16,800 bases of DNA from the NCBI GenBank assembly GCA_027596195.1, contig JADGJG010000546.1:1-16800 (forward strand), given 5' to 3'. The notes under the pieces were generated by a model, which was not told where the DNA came from, ran no database searches, and saw only the letters and a program-made list of their open reading frames with translations. The stretch's first letter is position 1. Each line of letters starts with the position of its first letter. The position numbers were made by a program, and so were the translations under genes. Shown piece by piece: positions 1 to 8,191 of the stretch. The stretch comes from Podochytrium sp. JEL0797. Taxonomy: Eukaryota > Chytridiomycota > Chytridiomycetes > Chytridiales > Chytriomycetaceae.

Positions 1-18
1 TGCCAACGCCAACGGAAG

Positions 19-27
19 ATGAGTCAT
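19..27. promoter_or_regulatory. bZIP (Gcn4/AP-1-type) palindrome
   Basis: The nine bases ATGAGTCAT form a perfect palindrome matching the Gcn4/AP-1 consensus RTGASTCAT. The site lies about 225 bp upstream of the ATG of the FAD oxidoreductase gene, a normal promoter position for fungi. Gcn4-type factors control amino-acid and nitrogen metabolism genes in fungi, so the site could regulate that gene. The match is seen directly; the function is inferred. Confidence 0.5.
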
Positions 28-197
28 CTCTTTTTTTCTCAAAGATTTGCATATCTGACAATTCCGAAACGCGCTTCTTCTTCAAAAAATACAGTAGGAT
101 AGGATTGTCATGATGCTCTTCTTTCTATGTGACCTCATGCGCAGTCGCCAGGAAAACCAACTGAACACAAGCACGGATTCGAAATCGGCGAAAAAGG

Positions 198-204
198 TAT
201 AAAT
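198..204 (+). promoter_or_regulatory. TATA box of the FAD oxidoreductase gene
   Basis: TATAAAT sits about 47 bp upstream of the ATG at 251 on the same strand, within a short leader. The spacing would place transcription start near 225-240. No intron is needed between it and the ORF. Confidence 0.55.
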
Positions 205-250
205 CCTCGAGGTATTCCCTGCTTTCCCCACCAACAATCAACATATTATA

Positions 251-1507
251 ATGCACATCACAACCACCCAACCCTACACTGTGATCGTTGGTGGCGGAAT
301 CACCGGCCTCCTTACCCTCGAAAAGACGCTCGCTGCCGGAATCACCAACGTGGTGCTCGTGTCCGCCACTCCTCTTGGACAAGGCCAATCCCTGCACAAC
401 CACGGATGGCTCCACAACGGATACATTGCCGCTGCAAACGTCCATTTCTCGAGTCTGATCAACAAAGAGGCGTCCTGGATCAACACTCTCATCGACACCA
501 ACTCCCTCGATGCGTCACGCAACGTACACGTGGTTTATTCCAGCGAGAAGGAGGCCGAGGGGTTGGGACGGGCCGGGTTACCCTTCAAGCGAATTCTCGA
601 AAGGGACGAGATTCCAGACCTCTTCCAAACGGACTTGCTCTTTGGCAAAAGCAAACTCGTCGAGGCCTCAAAAGAACGCATCTTTGACAAGGAGCAAGTC
701 ATCCACACCCTCTCTAAACACCTGCAACACCACATTGTGGGTGGAAAAGTCGTTCACATTGACGTGGATCTGGACAAACGCGCGCGATGCGTTCAAATCG
801 AGACAGAGGACGGATCCTCTTTTACCCTCAACGCCAACTGCGTTGTCCTCGCTGCTGGTTCCGGATCCCAAGACCTCATCCGCACCATCTCCAACCACCC
901 CTCCGACCACGACCACCAACAATCATACCCAATGACCATGCTCTGCATCCGCGGCCCCGCCACCGTCCTCCCCGAATTCAGCATCCTCCACAACAAAGTC
1001 GGATGGATCTCCGCGCGCCACATCCCATCCACCAACGAAACTGTGTACGTGGCCCACCAAGCCATGTTCGGGGACCCACACCCTCTCTCCCTCCAAGAAA
1101 ACCCCACCGACAGCACTCTCCCATCCCACCCGAAATCCGTTCAAAACGTATTCACCGCCGTCATGCATCTAATCCCCACCCTCCGCCTTGTATTCGATCA
1201 AATCAAGTTCGGTGCGTACACCGTCCTCAAAACGGACGGTCCCGGTGGAATCATGTACGTTTCGGCACTGGAAGCCGTTCCCAACGTTGTGGTGGCGCAT
1301 CCAGGGCTTTATGTCATGGCAGATGGTGTCGCGCAACGAGTGGTAGACGAACATGTCCGGAAATGGGGGGTGAGTGCCGTGGAGGGAAACGAGGGGGAAT
1401 TGGACGCTTTGAGGCAGGGCAAGGACGTTCTGGTGGGACTTGCGAATGAGGATATGGTTGCGTATCATTCGTTTGCAGAGTTTCAAAAGTTGTTTGGGAT
1501 TCAATAA
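251..1507 (+). CDS. FAD-dependent oxidoreductase (DAO-like family)
   Basis: An uninterrupted 418-residue protein. Residues 11-20 give the N-terminal Rossmann FAD-binding motif (VIVGGGITGL; glycines 14, 16 and 19 form GxGxxG), followed by the usual beta strand (NVVLV). Residues 43-58 (LGQGQSLHNHGWLHNGY-like) occupy the position where DAO-family (PF01266) oxidases carry their S/GxxxxGxxHxG loop near the flavin. Residues 197-207 (CVVLAAGSGSQ) match the second FAD-contact strand typical of the family. The substrate cannot be read from the sequence; amine, amino-acid or 2-hydroxyacid oxidation are all possible. No signal peptide or membrane segment is visible, so it is probably soluble. It is the only multi-hundred-residue gene here without introns, unlike its split neighbours. 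It converges on the next gene with only 59 bp between the stop codons. The family call is fairly sure; the precise activity is unknown. Confidence 0.85.
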   Translation: MHITTTQPYTVIVGGGITGLLTLEKTLAAGITNVVLVSATPLGQGQSLHNHGWLHNGYIAAANVHFSSLINKEASWINTLIDTNSLDASRNVHVVYSSEKEAEGLGRAGLPFKRILERDEIPDLFQTDLLFGKSKLVEASKERIFDKEQVIHTLSKHLQHHIVGGKVVHIDVDLDKRARCVQIETEDGSSFTLNANCVVLAAGSGSQDLIRTISNHPSDHDHQQSYPMTMLCIRGPATVLPEFSILHNKVGWISARHIPSTNETVYVAHQAMFGDPHPLSLQENPTDSTLPSHPKSVQNVFTAVMHLIPTLRLVFDQIKFGAYTVLKTDGPGGIMYVSALEAVPNVVVAHPGLYVMADGVAQRVVDEHVRKWGVSAVEGNEGELDALRQGKDVLVGLANEDMVAYHSFAEFQKLFGIQ

Positions 1508-1537
1508 AGGATTAAATTCAGTTTTTAAAATAATAAA
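1503..1537 (+). terminator. Polyadenylation signals of the FAD oxidoreductase gene
   Basis: AATAAA at 1503-1508 overlaps the TAA stop codon (1505-1507), and a second AATAAA lies at 1532-1537 in an A/T-rich stretch. The facing gene on the minus strand stops at 1567, so the two 3' ends almost certainly overlap. Confidence 0.5.
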
Positions 1538-1566
1538 ATATACTTGACAATTATGTAAAAAGGTTT

Positions 1567-4500
1567 TCAACATTTTCTGAAAAGTCCCCAACGAGTCCGC
1601 TCCTCCACAATCCTCTCAATCCGAGTTTCCAGCACCCGATACGCTGCATCCACTTCCAACAACTCTGTCCGCGCCTGAGCCACCCTCAAACTCGCCTGCA
1701 TATTATCCAATTCTAAGTCGGAAACTTGTTCCTGCAAACCCATAATACGCGACCGATACTGCCCCAACACTCTTTCCAACCTCGCAATATGCTCCCTCAA
1801 AATCCCAACAAATTCATGCGCACCAACTCTCTCCGTTGCGGAGAACCCATAGTCGCCAGTGACAGGGTCAAACAGTACAGAAGGGCTAGATCCGGGAGTG
1901 TCGAGATGCACCAGCGAATCCTGCTCTACCCCCTCCGCTTCGAAATCCCGTTCTGCTGGCAACTCCGTCGAATCCGGCGATGGCAACATCATTAATTTTG
2001 GCGTGACAACACGACCACCACTCCCCCCCTCACCCTCATGAACATGAAGAAACGCAGCATCCCCGACATGCGAATGCACCCCCTCCTTTCCAACCCGGAG
2101 ATCCCGTGTCGCCACCAAACCCTCCACCCCCCCCCCTCCCCCATTCATCTCCAAAAGCCACGCAACATCCTCCTCTTGATCTCTCACGACCCTTTCCCAC
2201 GTTTCAAGCATGTCCGGAACCTGCGCCATACCCGCATACAACTCAAGAATCATTGCATGCTGCTGCCTCAAATTAGACACGACCGCTTTAAGGTCCCGCT
2301 GGTGGTTGTGGTTGTACATCCCCATGTTGGAGATCACGGGGTCGGTTTGGGTAGACGATTGGGTCCGGGTGCGGGGTGGCGGTGGTAATGGTTTGTTGAA
2401 GGCGAGGTTCTCTTTGAGAGGATTTAGAGGAATCAATGGGATGGATAGAGGCGGTGCCTGCTGGATTATTTGCTGCCGTTGCGTTTCAGACGCGAGTTTC
2501 TCATTGGGGTCAGCAGTTTGATTCACTGGTGGTGGGACTGAAGGCGGCGGTGGATAGAGCTGAGGGGCGCGGGTTTGAATCAATGGGGAGGACTGAGTTG
2601 GGGGTGGTAGAAGTGCTGACTCTTGGGGAGGAGGGGGTGGGATTGTTTTGACCAGCGTCGCGTGAGCCTTGTTGGAGCGGTCCGTTTGAGCCGAGATTGC
2701 GGGTGGTGGCTGTGGAATGACTTTCAGTGGTGCCGTGGGAGTCTCATTGGGGCTGTCCGTTTGACCCGGCAGGACAGGTGGTGGCAGTGGAATTGATCGA
2801 GTGTCCGCCGATGGAGTCTCATTAGAGTCGATTTGAATCAAAGGGGGAAAAAGTTGAGGTGGTGGTTGAAAGATCGATTGCTGACTTTGACTTGGAGTTT
2901 CGGATGCGACCTTGCCGTTGGGATGGTCTGTTTGAACTGCCGGGATAACAAACGGCAGAAAAGACGCCTGCAAGTTGCGCGTTTCGGGAGATGGGTACTC
3001 GTTGGAGGTGTGCATTTGAATCGAAGAGGAGGACGGAGGCAGCGGTACTGATGGAGGTGGGTCTGTTTGAACTGGCGGGAATACAAATGGCGGAGAAGTC
3101 GCCTGCAAGTTGCGCGGTTCAGACGATAAGGTCTCATTGGGGGCGTGCATTTGAATCGAAGAGGAGGACGGAGGCAACGGTACTGGTGGAGGTTGGAATG
3201 CTTGCTGAGTTTGAATTTCCCTGAGGTTATCACTGTGAAAAAGAAGAGTGAGTTGGCAAGCTGTGAATCACAAATCAAAGTCTACCTGGCTTGGGCTGAT
3301 GTATCCATATCCCGCGTCTCCGATACATTTAAAGGCCCCTCCGCATCACCATGTGTTTTAACACTTTCAAGGATCGGTTCTGATAGCGTCGGTTCGGCAT
3401 TGGCTCGAGAAGGCAGAAAGAATGCTTTAAATTGGGGCAGACCGAGCGGCTTGAAAGGTTCAGGCTCGGGTGCTTCCAAATCGGCTGGAGATTCCACAAT
3501 CGCTTTGTCCGAAAGCACCGCCTCCTCCAGCTTCAAGGGTGTGATGGAACTCTCTGCAGAAACCGAGTCGGCAGGCTGAATATTGTCTCCTGTTTGGCTC
3601 CACCCATCCACCCCAAATTTCTTCGTCCGCGCCACCTCCGCATCTCGCTCCCTCTCTTCCACCAGAAACATCATCTCCTTCCTCGCTTCAAACAGTTCCT
3701 GCTCCAGCATCTCCATCTCAGCTTCCTGCTCCAAAAACACCTCCTCCCAATTCCTGAAAACTTCAGGGATCGTGGGCGTCAGCTGCATCCTCCGTTCCAA
3801 CGTATTGATTCGATGCAAGAGCACATTCTCAGTTTGAGAGAATCCATCCACCAAAAAAACACTCTTCAGAGGTATCCCCGATTCCCGTAACCTCACATCC
3901 TTCAATCGCCCCACCTCCCACTTCGCCTCCACCAACTCCTTCTCAAGCACATCCATCTCCCTCTCCTGCACCAAAAACACCTCCTCCCACCGCTTCAATA
4001 CCTCCGGAACCGCAGCCACAAGCCGCAACTTGTCCTCCAACACGGAAATCCGCTGATCCCTTTCACGCACCAACTCCCCGACATCCCGCGTTTTCCACAA
4101 CGCAAGCTCTTGCGTTAAACAGAGGTTCCGGTCCTTAGCGAGATCGAGCTCGTTTTGGAGTGTGGAAAGACGGAGGGGATGGAGGGATGACGAGTGTTCG
4201 GATACTTTGCCGCGGCCTGTTGCTGTTCGATCCGCTTCTCTCTCAGCAGGATCTGAAGCCATTGGTGGGGTGTAGATTGGCGCAATTTCGGCCATGGATA
4301 TTTCAATATCGTCTAGCCCTGTTGTGGTGGGACCGATTCGGTTCGACGCCAATTCCGCGGTGGTCCCATCCGCCTCCATCAAAACTGCATCGCGTACAGC
4401 GGCGGTGTTGGTTGTTAAACTACCAACGCTTCCGGCAGTGTCCAGCGGCGCCTCGGCTGTTACAATTCCGTCCATCGTGTTCCGCACCAACCACCCGTTT

Positions 4501-7500
4501 GAACGCACAACATGCGGCACGCTTGTAGTGCCCAGCGGTTCCTATATTGGCAGAATAAGTTAATTAGAAAGTGCAATGCGTGGAGTGGTAGCGTACCTCT
4601 GCGTTTGAAAGGTCAACGCGCGGCGTGATATAAGCGCTCGACGGATCCTCCACAGGTTGGACAGCCGCACTCCCATCCAAACCTCTCGAGAGTTCATCAT
4701 GCGGCGTAAACAATGATCCTCCAACGGACTCGGATTGCGGCAATGTGCTTGGTAGTTCCGCGACCACAGGTCCGGCAGTCGCACCCCCATGCAACCCCTC
4801 CGCGAGCATACCGAGCGACAACGAAGCAGTATCCAGTGGCATATCGGCCATATTTTGACTAGCAGCGTTGGAAATGGCACGAGGCGGTGCGGGAGATGTG
4901 CTCGACAGTTCCTCTGCGACAGGTTGGACAGCCGTACCCCCATCCAAACCCCTCAGGAGCGTACCACGCGGCGCGGTAGGTGACACAAATGACGATCCTC
5001 CCGCCGATGTATCTCGAGGCAGAGTAATCAGTGGTTCCTCGATCACACGTCGGACACGCTCACCTCCCCCCAAACCATCCGAGAGTATATTGCGCGACGA
5101 GGCGGTAGCGTCCAGCGGCGCTTCCATCAAAGACTGGCCATCAGAGTTTGAAATGGCACGGAGTTGGAGCGTTGCGGGAATTGTGCTCGATAGTTCCACT
5201 GCGACAGGTTGAGCAGCCACACCCCCATCCAAGCCCCTCGGGAGCGTACCACCCGGCGCGGTAGTTGCAACAAACGACGATCCTTTAACTGATGTGTCCG
5301 GAGTACTCGGTGGTTCCTCGATCACACGTCGGACACTCGCGCCTCCGTCCAAACCAAACATGCCGCCGCGAGACAAGGTAGCAGTGTCCAGTATTTCATC
5401 AGTCGAATCTCGACTAGTAGCGTTTGACAGAGCAATGAGCGGAGTGGCATAACTGCTCAGCGGCTCCGATTCCACGGACAGACACCTTGCACCCCCATCC
5501 AAACCATCCGAGGATATATCAAGCGACGAGGTGCTAGTTTCCAGAAGCATCTCCGTCCCATGGCCAGCAACGTTTGCAAAGACAACGGGTGGTGTGGTAC
5601 GAGCGCTCAGCGGTTTCAGTGCCAAAGACTCGACCATCGCACCTCCATCCAAACCACTCAAGAGCACATCGCGCGATGAGGCAGTTGTTTCCAAAAGCCC
5701 TTCCGTCATTTTCTGGTCAACAACGTTTGAAAGGGCAACGGGTGGTGTGGTAAAAGCGCTCAGCGGTTTCGGTGGCACAGTCCGGTCTTTCGCGTCTCCA
5801 TGCAAACCATACGAGGGCACATCATGTGACGAGGTATCAGTCTCCAGTGGCTTTTCCGTCACTTGATGTCCAGAAACGTTGGCAAGGGCAGCGGGTGGTG
5901 TGGTAGGAGAGCTCAGCGGTTCCAGCAGCATTGCCCGGACACTCGTACCTCCATCCAAACCATTCAAAGGCTTTTCGCGCGACGAGGTAGTCATTGTTAG
6001 CGGCACTTCTGTCACATATTGCCCAGTATGACTTGAAAGGATAGCGGGTGGGGTGGGAAGAGTGATCAGCGGTTTCGGTGACACGGCTTGGACGCTCAAC
6101 CCTGAATCAAAACCATCCGAGAGCATATCGCGCGACGATGCAGTAGGTTTCAGAGGCCTCTCAGTCACTTGCTGGTCAGCAAAGTTTGAGAAGAGAAAGG
6201 GTGTTGTTGTAGGAGAGCTCGGCCGTGTCGCTGGCACAGTCCAGACACTCGTGCCATGTAACTCATACGAGGGCGTGTCTTTTGACGATTTCGCAGTCTC
6301 CAGTGACCCCTCCGTCGCTTGCTGGCCAGCAACACCAACTGGCGGTGTGGGAGGAGAGATTAATGGTTTCGGTGGCACGGCCAGGACGCTCAACCCTGCA
6401 TCCAAACCATCCCGCAATGAGACAGTAGTTTCCAGTGGCTTTTCCGTCACTTGCTCAACGTTTTGAAGGATAACGAGTGGTGTGGGAGGACTGGTTACTT
6501 GTTTCGGAGGCATGGCCATGGTGCTCAACCCTGCATCCAAACCATCCCGCGACGAGGCAGTAGTTTCCAGTGACCTTTCCGTCACTTGCTCAACGTTTGA
6601 AAGGAGAATGCGTGACGTGGTAGGAGTGATCAGCGGTTTCGGTGGCCCAGCCCGGACGCTCGCACCTCCATCCAAACCACTCGAGGGCATTTCGCGCGAC
6701 GAAGAAGTAGTTTCCAGTAGCTTTCCAGATACTGGCTGGTCGGAAACGTTGGAAAGGGCAACGGGTGGTGTGGGAGGAGTGATTAATGGTTTCGCTGGCA
6801 CGGCCAGGATGCTCAACCCTGCATCCAAACCATCCCGCAATGAGACAGTAGTTTCCAGTGGCTTTTCCGTCACTTTCTCAGCGGTTGAAAGGATAATGGG
6901 TGTCGAGGTTGGAGTGCTCGGCGGTTTCGCGGGCTGGACAATAAGCCCTCCATCCAAACCATCTGAGAGCATTTCGCGCGATGAGGTAGTAGTATATAGC
7001 TGCAAATGCGTTGTAGGCAACGATTTCTTGGTGGCACGTGGAGAAGAATGGTCCAGCTGCTCCTCTGTCACATGCCAGCCAGTGGCAGTGCCCCCACCTG
7101 ACTCGCTTCTCGCTAGCAAGCTCACATCGTCGCCTCCAAGCGCCAGCCCTTTTTATTTTACAACAAAAATGGGGGGGGGAGGTCAGAAATTTTCTCGCAA
7201 TCACACACACACACACACAGAAGCAAGTTTAGAAGAAATACCAGGTCGAAAGATTCCATCGTGCGGCAACGACTCGAGGTTGGACTTGGCAGTTTCCGCA
7301 TTCTGGGCACCTCGGTTTTCAAGTTCAAGAATGCATTCACGCAACTTCAGAATCTCTTGCGCCTGGCGACTAGCACGCTCCTCCCCTTCCTCCAACTCAA
7401 CCCTAACGGAAGAAGAAAGGGAAATCACAAGAATGAGTAAGATTCCGCCACGACCAGCCATGACACACAACGAGAATACATACCTCAACACTTCGATTCT

Positions 7501-7749
7501 CTCCTCAAATACCCCCTTCACCTCCACCAACGCATGCACCTGCCGCGTCAATGCTCCATTTCCTTCGCTCAGGCGCCAACATCGGTCCTCGAGGTGTGCG
7601 ACTCGGTCCGCAGTGTCCGAAACCTCCGCCGCGTGCGCCGTCAGCACAGCGTCCATTAGGGATTCGAACTGTGCTTGGACGGCGTGGAGGTGGAGATAGA
7701 GGAGACGATTAGCGGATGTTGGGGGGTCGCTGTCGTCGTCGCCTTCCAT
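1567..7749 (-). CDS. Giant repeat-rich coiled-coil protein (gene A), five exons
   Basis: Model: exons 7749-7484, 7402-7242, 7148-4597, 4541-3286 and 3232-1567; 5,901 nt, about 1,966 residues. The second intron's acceptor (AAG at 7149) is the least certain junction; TAG (7113) or CAG (7098) also keep frame. Other junctions use GTATGT, GTACGC and GTAGAC donors with TAG or CAG acceptors. Residues 20-140 are a heptad-rich coiled coil. About residues 160-993 are tandem 44-51-residue repeats rich in Ser, Thr and Pro. About 1157-1312 hold two copies of an 80-residue unit with VPEV-x3-WEEVF. About 1413-1700 are proline-rich repeats with PPPP runs. A third VP-x6-W motif sits near 1750. A final module from about 1864 resembles the end of gene B. 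I recognise no enzyme domain, transmembrane segment or signal peptide. A cytoskeletal or membrane-tether scaffold is a guess. It is divergent from gene B, with a tRNA in the shared spacer. Confidence 0.72.
1576..1886 (-). other. C-terminal module of gene A, shared with gene B
   Basis: The last about 100 residues start with VLFDPVTGDYG, then a hydrophobic helix (FVGILREHIARLERVL), then coiled coil with SRIMGLQEQVSDL and ARTELLEVDAAYR. The matching end of gene B reads VVFNYQLGEYE, YITILCAFILRLRNLL, SRMGALESQVSSL and ARAELSEMAAAKR in the same order and spacing, apart from a short insertion. The resemblance was read by eye. Confidence 0.6.
2400..3232 (-). repeat. Proline-rich in-frame repeat array (gene A exon 5)
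   Basis: Imperfect repeats, each built around I/V-QTD-x-x-NE-x(4-6)-ETR followed by a PPP-rich stretch, occur about seven to nine times. The two copies nearest the exon start are almost identical at DNA level: 3009-3062 and 3144-3197 differ at only a few bases and are exactly 135 bp (45 codons) apart. Runs such as LPPPP and IPPPPP resemble profilin, SH3 or EVH1 ligands, which is inference only. Confidence 0.75.
3585..4052 (-). repeat. Duplicated 80-residue coiled-coil unit with WEEV motif
   Basis: Two consecutive units exactly 80 residues apart share RI-x3-LE, then VPEVLKRWEEVF / IPEVFRNWEEVF, then QE-x-EM-x2-LE-x-EL, and end with VDGFSQT / VDGWSQT. Spacing is conserved with no gaps. A third, more diverged copy (VPDMLETWERVV, then DQEEDV) lies in the next exon at about 2130-2270. 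Confidence 0.8.
4597..7071 (-). repeat. Tandem array of about 14 protein repeats (44-51 residues)
   Basis: Almost all of exon 3 consists of a repeat beginning VTEKPLETT-SSRD, then GLDGG-SV, then PPKPLI-P-TPP and ending LSNV-Q. Units come in a short form (RDGLDAGL) and a long form with four more residues (for example RDMLSDGFDSGL). Two units near the start of the array are almost identical (VTEKPLETTVSLRDGLDAGL) and lie three units apart, which suggests a recent multi-unit duplication. The later units, nearest exon 4, are more diverged and two are of about 90 residues. The composition (Thr, Ser, Pro, Gly) suggests an extended or disordered, possibly glycosylated or phosphorylated, region. Confidence 0.88.
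7149..7241 (-). other. Gene A intron 2 with dinucleotide and homopolymer tracts
   Basis: Read on the minus strand, the intron begins GTATTT and contains a (TG)n run (CA run on the plus strand at about 7202-7219). It then has a CTGAC branch-like site at 7182-7186, a C9 tract and AAAAAG. An in-frame TAA lies just before the acceptor, so the exons cannot be read through. Both exon ends have phase 1. Confidence 0.6.
7403..7483 (-). other. Gene A intron 1, 81 nt and stop-free in frame
   Basis: On the minus strand this runs from GTATGT to TTCCGTTAG and includes an ACTCA-type branch candidate. Its length is a multiple of three and it has no in-frame stop, so retention would insert 27 residues. Removing it restores a continuous heptad pattern (FEERIEVLR joined to VELEEGEER), whereas retention puts a hydrophobic stretch into the coiled coil. 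Confidence 0.7.
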
Positions 7750-7891
7750 TCGTGGTTCAAGTGTTGGGAATGAATGACTTTTTTTTTGTATGAGTCCGCG
7801 TTGAGGGAAAGAGGGAAATCACGCACAACCAAACTTTCATCCGACTCATAGACAAAATAACACCGAAGGAAGAAAAGATAAAGAGATGATG

Positions 7892-7897
7892 AAAAAA
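7892..7897 (-). terminator. RNA polymerase III terminator of tRNA-Lys
   Basis: Six consecutive T residues on the minus strand directly follow the 3' acceptor strand of the tRNA. This is a standard Pol III stop signal. Confidence 0.85.
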
Positions 7898-7970
7898 GCC
7901 TGATACGGGGGTCGAACCCGTGACCACCCGCTTAAAAGGCGGGTGCTCTAAACCACTGAGCTAATCGGGC
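7897..7970 (-). tRNA. tRNA-Lys (anticodon UUU)
   Basis: The minus strand folds as a full cloverleaf. It has a 7-bp acceptor stem, a D stem GCTC/GAGC, an anticodon stem CCCGC/GCGGG with loop CTTTTAA (anticodon TTT, reading Lys AAA), a five-base variable loop, and T stem ACGGG/CCCGT with loop TTCGACC. Internal promoters are intact: box A (TAGCTCAGTGG) and box B (GGTTCGACCCC). There is no intron, and a T6 terminator follows. Two oddities: position 4 (C) faces A at position 69 in the acceptor stem, and the discriminator base would be U, part of the T run. It may be functional with a mismatch or a slightly decayed copy. Confidence 0.93.
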
Positions 7971-8191
7971 ATATAATTCTTCGTTTAATGCAGCAAAAAG
8001 ATAGCATTTGCGATTTTGCATTCCAGCTACGTGCTTCCCCTTCGCCAAAAAGGGATTAAAAAAGAGTCTCCGCCTAACAGGTAGAAACGAAAAGTAAAAA
8101 AGAGAAAAAAACCCGCGAAATTTCAATCGCTTGGTTGGCCTGGCTTGGCTCGTTTGACTTGAACCCAAAACAAAAAAAGAAAGCCACTGCA

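Larger units (their letters stand above)
7750..8191. promoter_or_regulatory. Divergent spacer between genes A and B
   Basis: This 442-bp gap separates the start codons of the two divergent coiled-coil genes and also holds a tRNA. Both flanks carry A/T homopolymer runs. No clear TATA box is visible for either protein gene. A TTGGTTGGCCTGGCTTGGCT stretch at about 8130-8150 lies just upstream of gene B. Exact promoter elements cannot be assigned from the sequence alone. Confidence 0.5.

Noticed and set aside
787..1449. A 220-codon plus-strand frame inside the oxidoreductase gene
   Set aside because: It is a shifted frame of a gene with a clear Rossmann motif. Its translation is Arg/Pro/His-rich, typical of a shadow frame.
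2400..3232. Formin FH1 domain
   Set aside because: Polyproline runs are present, but no FH2 domain follows. The downstream part is a short coiled coil unlike FH2.
4597..7071. CRISPR array or transposon repeat
   Set aside because: The periodicity is a multiple of three, preserves one long reading frame, and has no unique spacers or terminal inverted repeats. It is a protein repeat in a eukaryotic gene.
7202..7219. CA-repeat microsatellite as a separate element
   Set aside because: It is only nine units or so and lies wholly in a gene A intron, so it is described there.
6482..7699. A 405-codon open frame on the plus strand, and several shorter ones at 5531-6466
   Set aside because: They lie opposite the repeat array and first exons of gene A. 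The repeats keep the antisense frame open, and these frames have no splice or start context of their own and cross two good gene A introns.
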